Shown: in pieces, positions 8,239-17,274 of the stretch
Position numbering within the stretch: the stretch's first letter is position 1
How the letters are laid out: each line of letters opens with the position of its first letter
Assembly (NCBI RefSeq): GCF_039534085.1
Contig: NZ_BAAAUT010000002.1
Coordinates: 165,369 to 229,368 of the forward strand
DNA: 64,000 nt
Origin: Planomonospora_B alba
GTDB taxonomy: Bacteria > Actinomycetota > Actinomycetes > Streptosporangiales > Streptosporangiaceae
Reading direction: 5' to 3'
Position numbers and translations under genes: made by a program
The notes under the pieces: generated by a model
The model's database searches: none
Seen by the model: only the letters and a program-made list of their open reading frames with translations
What the model was told of the DNA's origin: nothing

Positions 8239-9164
8239 CTGTCAAGGGTAAGGGCGGGGCCGGAACTCCGGTACATCCCCCACGCCTCCCGCATCCTGAC
8301 GCCCTGTCCCGCGGTGAACTGCGACATGCAGGTGTCGTAGGAGTAGTCCATGAAGTTGTGGATCGGGTCCGCGCCGCCCCCCGGGCAGGTGTCCTTGCCC
8401 GCCGGGCAGCCCTCGGTCGCCTTGCCCTGGGGCGGGGTGTCGGCGACCCCGTCCCCGGGCTCCTGGCAGCCGTTCTCGAAGGTGTGCAGCAGCCCGAACC
8501 AGTGGCCGATCTCGTGGACTCCGGTGAACCCGCGGTTGAAGTTGCGCAGCGACCCGCCGGGCATGCTGCGCCAGTCGATGACCACGCCGTCGGCCAGGGG
8601 GTCGTTGGCGTACCAGTAGGGATAGGTGGAGTAGCCGAGCACCAGGCGGCTGAGCTGCGCGATGTAGAGGTTGAGGGTCTCCGGGCCGCCCCTGCGCACC
8701 TGCTTGACCTCGCGCTCGTAGGTGAGCGGACTGGCGAACCAGGCCGGGTTGTTCCTGCGGGTGATCCCGGCGAGGCGGAACCGGACACCGGTGTCGGCCC
8801 CGCCGTACCGGCCGCCGTAGGCGGCGTTCAGCGCGGCGATCTGGCCGCGCACCGCGGCGTCCGAGGCGCCCTGGCGGCCGTTGGTGATCACGTGCACCCA
8901 GGTCGGGACCGTGATCGTCTCCGCGGGGGCCCGGCGCAGCGCGGACCGCCGCCGGTCGTGGTCGGCGAGCATCTCGGCGACCTGCCCGTGTCCGGGCGCG
9001 TGCGGCTCCAGTCCCCGCCCCGGGGTCCCGGGGGCGGCGGACCGCGCGGCGGCCTCGCACCCGTCGGGGACGGCGGAGGACGGGCTCCGCGGAGGGTCGG
9101 TGACGGGAGCGGTGCCCGCCGTCAACAGGCACACCGAAACGACCGCGATCGCACGCGCAACCAT
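8235..9164 (-). CDS. Secreted M43-type (pappalysin-like) zinc metalloprotease
   Basis: 309-residue secreted metzincin. An N-terminal signal peptide (MVARAIAVVSVCLLTAG) is followed by a propeptide-like stretch. The zinc-binding motif HEIGHWFGLLHTF (HExxHxxGxxH) is complete at about residue 217, and NFMDYSYDTCMSQFT supplies the Met-turn and the M43-typical Cys. Several other Cys probably form disulfides, consistent with export. ATG 9164 has GGGGGAG just upstream. Its stop overlaps the start of an MFS transporter gene by 4 bases. Closest families are the Streptomyces/Cytophaga zinc metalloproteases of M43B; substrate unknown. Confidence 0.9.
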   Translation of the reverse strand: MVARAIAVVSVCLLTAGTAPVTDPPRSPSSAVPDGCEAAARSAAPGTPGRGLEPHAPGHGQVAEMLADHDRRRSALRRAPAETITVPTWVHVITNGRQGASDAAVRGQIAALNAAYGGRYGGADTGVRFRLAGITRRNNPAWFASPLTYEREVKQVRRGGPETLNLYIAQLSRLVLGYSTYPYWYANDPLADGVVIDWRSMPGGSLRNFNRGFTGVHEIGHWFGLLHTFENGCQEPGDGVADTPPQGKATEGCPAGKDTCPGGGADPIHNFMDYSYDTCMSQFTAGQGVRMREAWGMYRSSGPALTLDR

Positions 9165-9257
9165 GCACTCCCCCGATGAGTGGTCTGACCAGGCCGGATG
9201 GTCTCCGAGGCCGTCACGACCGTAACCTCATCGGGGGCGGTCACCCGGGAGTGACAC

Positions 9258-9509
9258 TCACTCCTTGCCGCTGTCGTCGCCCTTCGGCAGCCCTTCGTAG
9301 ATCTCCTTGCACTCGGGGCATACCGGGAATTTCTGCGGATCCCGGTTGGGCACCCAGACCTTGCCGCAGAGCGCGCGCACCGGGGTGCCGGTGACCGCGC
9401 TCTCCATGATCTTGTTCTTCTCGACGTAGTGGGCGAACCGCTCGTGGTCGCCGTCGCCGTGCGACAGGTTCGGCCGGACGTCGCTCTCAGGAAGGATCTT
9501 CGTGCTCAC
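9258..9509 (-). CDS. DUF3039 family small zinc-ribbon-like protein
   Basis: 83-residue actinobacterial protein of unknown function. C-terminal half has ALCGKVWVPNRDPQKFPVC followed by PECKE, i.e. C-x18-C-x2-C, likely a metal-binding knuckle. The reading frame is open further upstream, but GTG 9509 (VSTKILPES) is chosen because the family begins there and because a near-consensus TAAAAT box ends 7 bases upstream, fitting leaderless expression. In actinobacteria DUF3039 genes often sit near yqgE, as here (84 bases between the two coding regions). No regulatory or enzymatic role can be inferred from sequence. Confidence 0.85.
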   Translation of the reverse strand: MSTKILPESDVRPNLSHGDGDHERFAHYVEKNKIMESAVTGTPVRALCGKVWVPNRDPQKFPVCPECKEIYEGLPKGDDSGKE

Positions 9510-9516
9510 CCTGTCG

Positions 9517-9522
9517 ATTTTA
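9517..9522 (-). promoter_or_regulatory. -10 box (TAAAAT) of leaderless DUF3039 promoter
   Basis: On the minus strand TAAAAT is followed by CGACAGG (7 bases) and then GTG 9509. It is the closest match to the sigma-70 type consensus seen among the leaderless starts in this window. No Shine-Dalgarno sequence is present. Confidence 0.65.
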
Positions 9523-9592
9523 TGCCCGTACGGCCCCGGTCCCTCCGCCGATGCGCGGCTTCGCAACCGGAGCGCTACCGCGCGCCCGCCGC

Positions 9593-10183
9593 TCAGTTCA
9601 TCGTGGGGTCGTCGGGGCAGGTCGCCACGTAGGCGAGCTCGCCGCGCTGGCGGCGCAGGACCGCGCGCCACAGGGTCTCGGGGGCGGAGTGGAAGGTGTC
9701 GCCGGGCTCGGCGTCCACGACGTACCACGCGCCCTCGCCGATCTCGGCCTCCAGCTGCCCGGCGGTCCAGCCCGCGTACCCGGCGAAGATCCGCATCTGG
9801 GCGATCTCGCCGGCGAGGATCTCCGGTGGGGCGTCGAGGTCGACGGTGCCCAGCCGGGAGACCGCGCCGGTCCCCCGGTGCAGCCGCCGCCAGCCCAGGG
9901 GCTCCTGCCCGCTGGGGACCGCGGCCAGCGCCAGGGCGCTGTCGGTCTGGACGGGCCCGCCCTGGAACAGCACGGGCGGCCCGGTGACCAGGGCGTCCCA
10001 GGTGGGCAGCACCTGCGTCACCGAGATGTCACTCGGCCGGTTGAGCACGACGCCGAGGGTGCCCCCGTCGGCGTCGTGCTCCAGGATCAGGACCACCGAA
10101 CGCCGGAAGTTGGGATCCTCGAGCTGAGGTGTCGCCACCAGCAGCCCGCCGACATAGATCGCCTCCGCCATACGCTCCATCAT
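9593..10183 (-). CDS. YqgE/AlgH family protein (UPF0301)
   Basis: 196-residue member of the YqgE/AlgH family. The family pattern is clear: GGLLVATPQLEDPNFRRSVV at the start, then GTLGVVLNRPSD (about residue 42), FQGGPVQTDSALAL (about 73) and IFAGYAGWTAGQLEAEI (about 130), with GAWYVVDAEPGD. Biochemical function is unknown; in Pseudomonas the homologue affects alginate regulation. The start may be ATG 10183, ATG 10180 or ATG 10171 (MAEAIYVG); GGAGG directly precedes the first. Downstream of malic enzyme on the same strand, separated by a hairpin, so probably an independent unit. Confidence 0.92.
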   Translation of the reverse strand: MMERMAEAIYVGGLLVATPQLEDPNFRRSVVLILEHDADGGTLGVVLNRPSDISVTQVLPTWDALVTGPPVLFQGGPVQTDSALALAAVPSGQEPLGWRRLHRGTGAVSRLGTVDLDAPPEILAGEIAQMRIFAGYAGWTAGQLEAEIGEGAWYVVDAEPGDTFHSAPETLWRAVLRRQRGELAYVATCPDDPTMN

Positions 10184-10205
10184 CCTCCAGCGAGGGGTCC
10201 GCCGG

Positions 10206-10240
10206 GGCTCACCCGCCGGGGAATCACTTCCCGGTGAGCC
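10206..10240 (-). terminator. Hairpin after malic enzyme gene
   Basis: GGCTCACC (10206-10213) pairs with GGTGAGCC (10233-10240), with a further internal GGGGAA/TTCCC pairing. It lies 47 bases beyond the malic enzyme stop and has no U-tract, as is usual for actinobacteria. Confidence 0.55.
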
Positions 10241-10286
10241 GTTCCTCCATGCCCGGCGGGGCGGGCGGCGCGCCCGGACGGTACGG

Positions 10287-11699
<1,413 letters not shown>

Positions 11700-11814
11700 G
11701 GTCAATCCGCTCCTTCGCGACGGACCCGGTTCGGGATTCCTCCATCGTGCCACCACCGGGCGGGTGCCGGTGCCGCGAACGACGTGCGGGCGGCTGTCGA
11801 TGAGGTCACAATCG

Positions 11815-11847
11815 GCGGCCGCCGGGACCTTCCGCCCCGGCGGCCGC
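11815..11847 (-). terminator. Hairpin between CnoX-like gene and malic enzyme
   Basis: Perfect 12-bp arms, GCGGCCGCCGGG (11815-11826) and its complement (11836-11847), with a 9-base loop, 18 bases past the stop of the upstream minus-strand gene. Confidence 0.65.
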
Positions 11848-11865
11848 GCCGTGCTCCGGCCGCGC

Positions 11866-12798
11866 TCAGAACAGCGCGGAGGCCAGGCCCCTGCGGGCCT
11901 TGACGACCGACGGGTCGTCGGAGGGGAGCGTGTCGAACAGGCCCAGCAGGTGCACCCGGGCCTTGTCGCGGTCGTCGCCCGAGGCCCGGCGGACGACCCC
12001 GATGAGGCGCTCGAAGGCGGTGTCCACCTCACCGGAGAGCATCTCGAAGTCGGCGGCCAGGAGCTGGGCCTCGATGTCGGCGGGGTCGGCCAGGCGGCGC
12101 TGCACGTCGGCCGGGTCGACGCCCTGGGTCCGGCGGACCAGCCCCAGACCGGCCAGCCCCAGCTTGGCGTCCTGGTCGTTCGGGGAGCGGGCCAGCAGCC
12201 GCTGGTAGGCCGCCGCCGCGCCGTCGAGGTCGCCGGCGTCGATGGCCTGCTCGGCGGCGAGGATGTCGGGGTCGACCGGGGGCTCGGCGGGGGCGTCCTG
12301 GCCGGCCCCCTCGGCGGGAGGCGGAAGGTACTGGGCCAGGGCCTCCAGGAGCTGGGTGAGCCAGTCGCGCAGCTGCGGCTCGGTGGCGATGCCCGGGACC
12401 GCGGCCACCGGCTGCCCCTGGAAGATCGCGTACAGGGCCGGCACGCTCTGCACCCGGAGCGCCTGCGCGATCTGCCTGCTCACCTCGACGTCCACCCGGG
12501 CGAGCACCCACCGGCCGGCGTTCTCCGCGGTCAGTTTCTCCAGCAGCACGCTGTAGTCCCTGGCCTGCTCGGCACGGCTGACGGTGAGCTCCAGCAGCAC
12601 CAGGCTGTTCATGGAGCGTTCGACGACCTCGGTCGCGAAGCTGGCGTCGTCGACATCGATGACCTGCGCCGGGGCGCCCCCGGTCTGCTGCGCGGTGGCC
12701 TCCCGGCGCGCCTGCGCCTCGAGCGCCTGCTTGCGCGCGCCGAGGTCCACGGCGCCGTAGAGCGATCCGGGTCGAGGAGTGAAATCCGCTGGGCTCAT
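11866..12798 (-). CDS. CnoX/YbbN-like co-chaperone (thioredoxin fold plus TPR)
   Basis: 310 residues: a disordered N-terminus (1-45), a thioredoxin-like domain (about 46-155) and TPR-like helices (about 170-310). In the thioredoxin domain the place normally holding WCGPC reads LLELTVSRAEQARD, with no Cys, so it cannot be an oxidoreductase; VQSVPALYAIFQGQPV keeps the cis-Pro element. Actinobacterial YbbN homologues commonly lack the CxxC. E. coli CnoX is a holdase that passes substrates to GroEL and DnaK; the same role is inferred. ATG 12798 has GGAGGC immediately upstream. It is downstream of icmA but a strong hairpin separates them. Confidence 0.85.
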   Translation of the reverse strand: MSPADFTPRPGSLYGAVDLGARKQALEAQARREATAQQTGGAPAQVIDVDDASFATEVVERSMNSLVLLELTVSRAEQARDYSVLLEKLTAENAGRWVLARVDVEVSRQIAQALRVQSVPALYAIFQGQPVAAVPGIATEPQLRDWLTQLLEALAQYLPPPAEGAGQDAPAEPPVDPDILAAEQAIDAGDLDGAAAAYQRLLARSPNDQDAKLGLAGLGLVRRTQGVDPADVQRRLADPADIEAQLLAADFEMLSGEVDTAFERLIGVVRRASGDDRDKARVHLLGLFDTLPSDDPSVVKARRGLASALF

Positions 12799-12879
12799 GC
12801 CTCCAATCCTGCCGTATACGGGTCCGTGGGCGTGCTCCGGCGGCGGTCCGCGGGCCGCCGGAGCGTCCCCCCGCCCGCT

Positions 12880-12908
12880 CCGGGCCCGCCGTACGGGGGC
12901 GGGCCCGG
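12880..12908 (-). terminator. Hairpin after icmA
   Basis: CCGGGCCCGCC (12880-12890) pairs perfectly with 12898-12908 around a 7-base loop, 4 bases after the icmA stop codon. Confidence 0.7.
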
Positions 12909-12912
12909 CGGG

Positions 12913-14580
12913 TCAGAAGCGCGCGGGCTCGGTGTAGACGCCCCACACCCCGCGCAGCGCGTCGCAGATCTCGCCCAGGGTGGCCTCGGCGCGGACCGCG
13001 TCGAGCATGACCGGGATCAGGTTGCCCTCGCCGCGGGCGACCTGGACCATCGCGGCGAGCGCGCCGTCCACGGCCGCCTGGTCGCGCCGGGCCCGGCGCT
13101 CGGCCAGGACGCGGTTCTGCTCGCGCTCGACCTCGTGGCTGACCCGCAGGATCTCCAGCGGCTCCTCCGCGGAGGCGGTGTGGCAGTTCACCCCGACGAT
13201 CCGCTTGACGCCCTTCTCCAGCTTGCGCTGGTAGTCGAAGGCCGCCTCGGCGATCTCGGACATGAACCAGCCGTCCTCGATGCCGCGCAGGATGCCGGAG
13301 GTCATCGTGCCGTCGGAGCCCATGTCGCGGATCTTCGCGAAGATCTCCTCGGCCTCCCGCTCCAGGCGGTCGGTGAGCGCCTCGACGTACCAGGAGCCGC
13401 CGAGCGGGTCGGCGACGTTGACGACCTCGGTCTCCTCCATGATCACCTGCTGGGTGCGCAGCGCGATCTCGGCCGCCTTCTCCGTGGGCAGCGCCAGCAC
13501 CTCGTCCAGCGCGTTGGTGTGCAGCGAGTTGGTCCCGCCGAGCACCGCGGCCAGCGCCTCGATCGCGGTGCGGACCACGTTGTTGTACGGCTGCTGCGCG
13601 GTCAGCGAGACCCCGGCCGTCTGGGTGTGGAAGCGCAGCCACTGCGCCTTGTCGGTCTTGGCGCCGTAGACGTCGCGCATCCAGCGGGCCCAGATCCGGC
13701 GGGCGGCGCGGAACTTGGCGATCTCCTCGAAGAAGTCGATGTGCGCGTCGAAGAAGAACGACAGGCCGGGGGCGAAGACGTCGACGTCGAGCCCGCGGGA
13801 CAGGCCGAGCTCCACGTAGCCGAAGCCGTCGGCCAGGGTGAAGGCCAGCTCCTGCGCGGCCGTGGAGCCGGCCTCGCGGATGTGGTAGCCGGAGACGCTG
13901 AGCGGCTTGTAGGCCGGGATCTCGGCGGCGCAGAACTCCATCAGGTCGCCGATCAGCCGCAGGTGCGGCTCGGGGGCGAACAGCCACTCCTTCTGCGCGA
14001 TGTACTCCTTGAAGATGTCGGTCTGGAGCGTGCCGTTGAGCCTGCCGGCGGGCACGCCCTGCCGCTCGGCGGCCACGACGTACATGCAGAAGATCGGGAC
14101 GGCGGGGCCGCTGATCGTCATGGAGGTCGTGATGTCGCCGAGCGGGATGCCGTCGAACAGCAGGTCCATGTCCATCGCCGAGTCGATCGCCACGCCGCAG
14201 TGGCCGACCTCGCCGAGCGAGCGCGGGTCGTCGGAGTCGCGGCCCATCAGGGTCGGCATGTCGAAGGCCACGCTCAGCCCGCCGCCGCCGGCGCCCAGGA
14301 TCATCTTGTAGCGCTCGTTGGTCTGCCGGGCGTTGCCGAAGCCGGCGAACTGCCGGATGGTCCAGGTCTTGCCGCGGTAGCCGGTGGCGTGCAGGCCCCG
14401 GGTGAAGGGGTATTCGCCGGGCCAGCCGATGCGCTCGAACCTCGGGTCGTCCCCGGTGGGCCCGTAGACCGGATCCACCTCCAGCCCGGAGAGCGTCCGG
14501 AACTCGGCGTCGCGCTTGGCGGACCGGTCGAACCGCGCCTGCCAGCGCGCCCGCCCCGCCTCGATCTCCTCGGCGTTCAT
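12913..14580 (-). CDS. icmA: Isobutyryl-CoA mutase large subunit-like acyl-CoA mutase
   Basis: 555-residue (beta/alpha)8-barrel subunit of an adenosylcobalamin-dependent acyl-CoA mutase. It lacks the C-terminal B12-binding domain, so it needs a separate small subunit. Substrate-pocket residues point away from methylmalonyl-CoA: RQFAGFG has Phe78 where methylmalonyl-CoA mutase has Tyr89, and KEYIAQKEW has Gln196 where that enzyme has Arg207. Phe plus Gln is the isobutyryl-CoA mutase pattern, interconverting isobutyryl- and n-butyryl-CoA. The sequence closely follows Streptomyces IcmA as I remember it (LSVAFDMPTLMGRDSDDP, SVSGYHIREAGSTAAQELAF). ATG 14580 has GGAGGGCAGGGTT upstream. A perfect 24-bp palindrome lies 96 bases upstream, between this gene and a MarR gene on the same strand. 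No icmB is in the window. Confidence 0.88.
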   Translation of the reverse strand: MNAEEIEAGRARWQARFDRSAKRDAEFRTLSGLEVDPVYGPTGDDPRFERIGWPGEYPFTRGLHATGYRGKTWTIRQFAGFGNARQTNERYKMILGAGGGGLSVAFDMPTLMGRDSDDPRSLGEVGHCGVAIDSAMDMDLLFDGIPLGDITTSMTISGPAVPIFCMYVVAAERQGVPAGRLNGTLQTDIFKEYIAQKEWLFAPEPHLRLIGDLMEFCAAEIPAYKPLSVSGYHIREAGSTAAQELAFTLADGFGYVELGLSRGLDVDVFAPGLSFFFDAHIDFFEEIAKFRAARRIWARWMRDVYGAKTDKAQWLRFHTQTAGVSLTAQQPYNNVVRTAIEALAAVLGGTNSLHTNALDEVLALPTEKAAEIALRTQQVIMEETEVVNVADPLGGSWYVEALTDRLEREAEEIFAKIRDMGSDGTMTSGILRGIEDGWFMSEIAEAAFDYQRKLEKGVKRIVGVNCHTASAEEPLEILRVSHEVEREQNRVLAERRARRDQAAVDGALAAMVQVARGEGNLIPVMLDAVRAEATLGEICDALRGVWGVYTEPARF

Positions 14581-14675
14581 AACCCTGCCCTCCGTCCGGC
14601 TCGTGGCCTCGGCGCCCCTCCTCCCCGGCCTCCGCCGCCGGTGGGCGGCCGGGCGGGCCGGGACGGGCCCGGAGA

Positions 14676-14699
14676 AAATACTAGGACGTCCTAGTATTT
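14676..14699. promoter_or_regulatory. Perfect 24-bp palindrome, probable MarR operator at the icmA promoter
   Basis: Half-site AAATACTAGGAC followed at once by its exact complement. On the minus strand it contains TAGTAT, a TANNNT -10 candidate for icmA, so a bound repressor would block transcription. It lies 30 bases after the stop of the MarR gene and 96 before the icmA start. The sequence is AT-rich against its surroundings, as expected of an operator. Confidence 0.7.
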
Positions 14700-14728
14700 G
14701 TTGGCCAGAGCACGGGCGGCCGCCGCGG

Positions 14729-15238
14729 TCAGCCCTCGAAGTCCCCTGCCGCCACCCGCAGGGTCTTGAGCAGGGCGAACATCTCCTGCAGCTCCGCCTC
14801 GCCGTACATCGCCATGGCGAAGTCGGCCTCCATCAGCGTCTCCGTCGCCCGGGCCACGACCTCCCGGCCCCGGTCGGTGATCTCCGCCAGCACCCCGCGG
14901 CCGTCCCTCGGGTTGCGCATCCGGCGCACCAGCCCCGCCCGCTCCAGCCGGTCCACGGTGTTCGTGACGCTCGTCGGGTGCACCATCAGCCGCTCGCCGA
15001 TCCGGGACAGCGGCAGCGCCCCGCTCTTGCTGAAGGTCAGCAAAACCAGCGCCTCGTACCGGGCAAAGGTCAAGTCATACGGCTTGAGCAGCGTGTCCAG
15101 TTGCGACAGCAGGATCTGGTGCGCTCTCATGATCGAGGTGACCGCGGCCATCGCCGACGACGGCCCGAACCGGTCGCGCCACGTCCGGGCGGCGCGCTCG
15201 ATGGGGTCGAACGGCAGGTTGAGCTGATCAGTAGCCAC
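14729..15238 (-). CDS. MarR family transcriptional regulator
   Basis: 169-residue winged-helix dimeric regulator. The domain is complete: helices ITSIMRAHQILLSQLDTLLKPYDLTFARYEALVLL, recognition region LSRIGERLMVHPTSVTNTVDRLERAGLV and wing RNPRDGRGVLAEITDRGRE. GTG 15238 (VATDQLNLPF) is preferred because a TACCGT -10 box ends 7 bases upstream with no Shine-Dalgarno sequence, so the mRNA is probably leaderless. It is followed on the same strand by the palindrome and icmA, making it a likely regulator of the mutase; the ligand (perhaps an acyl-CoA) is unknown. Divergent from the membrane-protein cluster at 15.5 kb. Confidence 0.9.
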   Translation of the reverse strand: MATDQLNLPFDPIERAARTWRDRFGPSSAMAAVTSIMRAHQILLSQLDTLLKPYDLTFARYEALVLLTFSKSGALPLSRIGERLMVHPTSVTNTVDRLERAGLVRRMRNPRDGRGVLAEITDRGREVVARATETLMEADFAMAMYGEAELQEMFALLKTLRVAAGDFEG

Positions 15239-15245
15239 GGAGGTT

Positions 15246-15251
15246 ACGGTA
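15246..15251 (-). promoter_or_regulatory. -10 box of leaderless marR-type gene
   Basis: Minus-strand TACCGT, 7 bases before GTG 15238; fits TANNNT. There is no ribosome-binding site between it and the start codon. Confidence 0.5.
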
Positions 15252-15474
15252 GCGCGGCCTCGTCCCGGTTCGCCCATATACGCAGAGTGATCACAATGAC
15301 GGCTTCGCCAAGAACCCGGACACCAAACGTCACACTCAGTTATGGTTCCCACATCGAATGGTGAGGCCGCTGCCAAACGGCGACGGGGACTTACGTCCGG
15401 CCCGCGGGGGGAAGCGGGCCGGACCGGACGCCGAGGGGAACGGCTCCGCACATTCACCGCACGGGGGGTGCTTG

Positions 15475-15588
15475 ATGGACGACGATTCGAAGGCGTTCGC
15501 GCGCCGCGCCGGCTCCGTCCCGGACCGCGGTCCGGGCTCCGGCCCGGTGGACGCGGCGTGGGCCCGGCCCGCGCCGGCCGGTGCGTGA
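15475..15588 (+). CDS. Possible 37-residue peptide overlapping the next gene
   Basis: ATG 15475 follows a G-run (GGGGGGTG) at about 4-base spacing and opens a 37-codon frame, MDDDSKAFARRAGSVPDR and on, ending 8 bases inside the start of the membrane protein gene. The overlap would allow translational coupling. Composition is acidic at the start, then Arg/Pro/Gly-rich, which GC-rich non-coding DNA can also give. No similarity recognised. The rest of the 342-base gap back to the MarR start holds the divergent promoters and no other gene that I can support. Confidence 0.3.
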   Translation: MDDDSKAFARRAGSVPDRGPGSGPVDAAWARPAPAGA

Positions 15589-17191
15589 GCACAGGGGCGT
15601 TTCACGCGAGGAACTCCAGCAGAGCGCGTTGGTGGCGGTCGCCGTCCTGCTCGTGCTCGGCGTAGTCGCGGCGTGGAGCGTCCTCATTCCCGGTGTCAGC
15701 GCCTGGGAGAACATCGTCGTCGCCCTCATCGGCTCCCTGAAGATCACCGGGCCGGTCGCCGCCGCGTTCGCCGCCTGGGTGGCGGTGCGCAGACGGCGCG
15801 CGACGGGCGACAGGTCGCTGACGACATGGCAGGCGGTCCGCGCGCCGCTGGCGATCCTGGTGGTCGTCATGGGCTCCTACACCGCCACGGTGCTGGTGCT
15901 CGCGGTGAAGATCATGCTCAGCGAGCAGGCGGGGCGGCTGCTGCCCAGCGGCCTGATCATGGGCGTGTCCGGGCTGGCGCTGTACGTCACCATCGGCTGG
16001 GTGACCGGCTGGCTGCTGCCCTGGACGATCACCCCGGTGTTCGCCGGGCTCGGCTGCTACGGCCTGTTCAGCTGGCTGGCCGACGGCTCGACCTGGGCCG
16101 ACCGGCTCGCCCCCACCACGCGGGAGCCGTACGACCTCTTCCAGGGGCTGAGCGCGGCGGCCTTCACCGACCAGACGCTCTGGCTGCTGGGCGTCAGCGC
16201 CGCGCTCCTGCTGGGCTGGGCCGCCGTCGTGACCCGCCAGGCCCTCGTGCTGGCCGCCGCGCTGCTCGCCGTGCTGGCCGCGGGCACCGGCGTCGCCCGG
16301 CTGCTCGGCGAGCCGCGGCAGGTCACGGTCCAGCGGGTGGTCTACAGCTGCCAGGAGTGGCCGATCATGGTCTGCGTGCACCCGGGGATGCGCACGGGGC
16401 TGGACGAGCTCGGCGCGGCGTTCGTCAAGATCGCCTCCCGGCTGGCCGGCACGCCGGGCGAGTTCTCCCGGGTCGAGCAGCGCCCCCGGCGCGACAACGT
16501 CGTCCTCCCGCCGGGCGTGGTCCCGGTCCACGTCGACGACCTGTCCGCCGGGTTCGCCGACCGCGCGGCCGACGAGTTCGTGGAGAGCCTGGCCAAGGAG
16601 TGCGACGGCACCCCCGCCGACGGATACCGCGACATCGTGACCGCCTGGCTGCGCGGCGAACCGCTGCCCGGCGGCCCGCTGCCCGAGCACCAGTACGCCG
16701 CCGCGTGGTTCTCCGGCCTGACCGAGAGCCAGCGGCGCGGCTGGCTCCGCCTCCACTACGCCGACTTCACCGGCTGCCGGCTGCAGAGCACGCACTTCGG
16801 CGCCCAGGCGACCCCGGGCGAGCAGCCCCAGGGCTCGCCCCAGGACACCCGCGACACCCGCCGGGAACCGCGGCACGCCAGGACGGACCGGCCGGCGGAC
16901 GGCGGGCGGGACGAGGGCGCGGGCGGACCGGACGACCGGGCCGCCGGCGACCGGCTCGACAGGTCGCCCCGCGCCGAGCGGCTCCAGCAGGCGCCCGAGG
17001 CCCCCGAGGACGTGCGCTTCGCCCGCCCGGCCGTCCCTCCCGGCCCCGGCTCCGCCGGGCAGCCGCGCCGGCGCGTGGGGGACGAGCCGCGCGGGCACCG
17101 GGACGGCGCCGGGCGGGAGCAGGGCCCCCGGGCGGAGCGGCGGGACGGCGGAGCCCGCGGCCAGGCCCCCGGGCACGGGGCACGCCCCTGA
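15581..17191 (+). CDS. Polytopic membrane protein with extracytoplasmic domain and disordered tail
   Basis: 536 residues, family not recognised. About 6-7 hydrophobic helices occupy residues 12-245, followed by a soluble domain (about 246-405) starting VVYSCQEWPIMVCVHPGM, with paired Cys that suggest an oxidising outside location. The last 130 residues are an Arg/Asp/Gly/Pro-rich disordered tail. The C-x7-C-VHP segment recalls ectodomains of permease-like membrane proteins in Streptosporangiales, but I cannot name the domain. GTG 15581 overlaps the small upstream frame; the first helix starts at residue 12, so the start is reasonable. An 83-base gap leads to the DUF4230 gene on the same strand. 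Confidence 0.65.
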   Translation: MREHRGVSREELQQSALVAVAVLLVLGVVAAWSVLIPGVSAWENIVVALIGSLKITGPVAAAFAAWVAVRRRRATGDRSLTTWQAVRAPLAILVVVMGSYTATVLVLAVKIMLSEQAGRLLPSGLIMGVSGLALYVTIGWVTGWLLPWTITPVFAGLGCYGLFSWLADGSTWADRLAPTTREPYDLFQGLSAAAFTDQTLWLLGVSAALLLGWAAVVTRQALVLAAALLAVLAAGTGVARLLGEPRQVTVQRVVYSCQEWPIMVCVHPGMRTGLDELGAAFVKIASRLAGTPGEFSRVEQRPRRDNVVLPPGVVPVHVDDLSAGFADRAADEFVESLAKECDGTPADGYRDIVTAWLRGEPLPGGPLPEHQYAAAWFSGLTESQRRGWLRLHYADFTGCRLQSTHFGAQATPGEQPQGSPQDTRDTRREPRHARTDRPADGGRDEGAGGPDDRAAGDRLDRSPRAERLQQAPEAPEDVRFARPAVPPGPGSAGQPRRRVGDEPRGHRDGAGREQGPRAERRDGGARGQAPGHGARP

Positions 17192-17274
17192 GGGAGCGGT
17201 CGCGGAGCGCGCCCCCGGCGGGATCGGCATAGGGTCGGGGGTGAGAAAGCGGCTCCCGAGGGAAGAAGACCGCC

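Noticed and set aside
17133..17191. Idea that the membrane protein at 15.6 kb is frameshifted, because of its Arg-rich C-terminus
   Set aside because: Other disordered tails in the window have the same composition and the frame closes just before a well-spaced ribosome site of the next gene.
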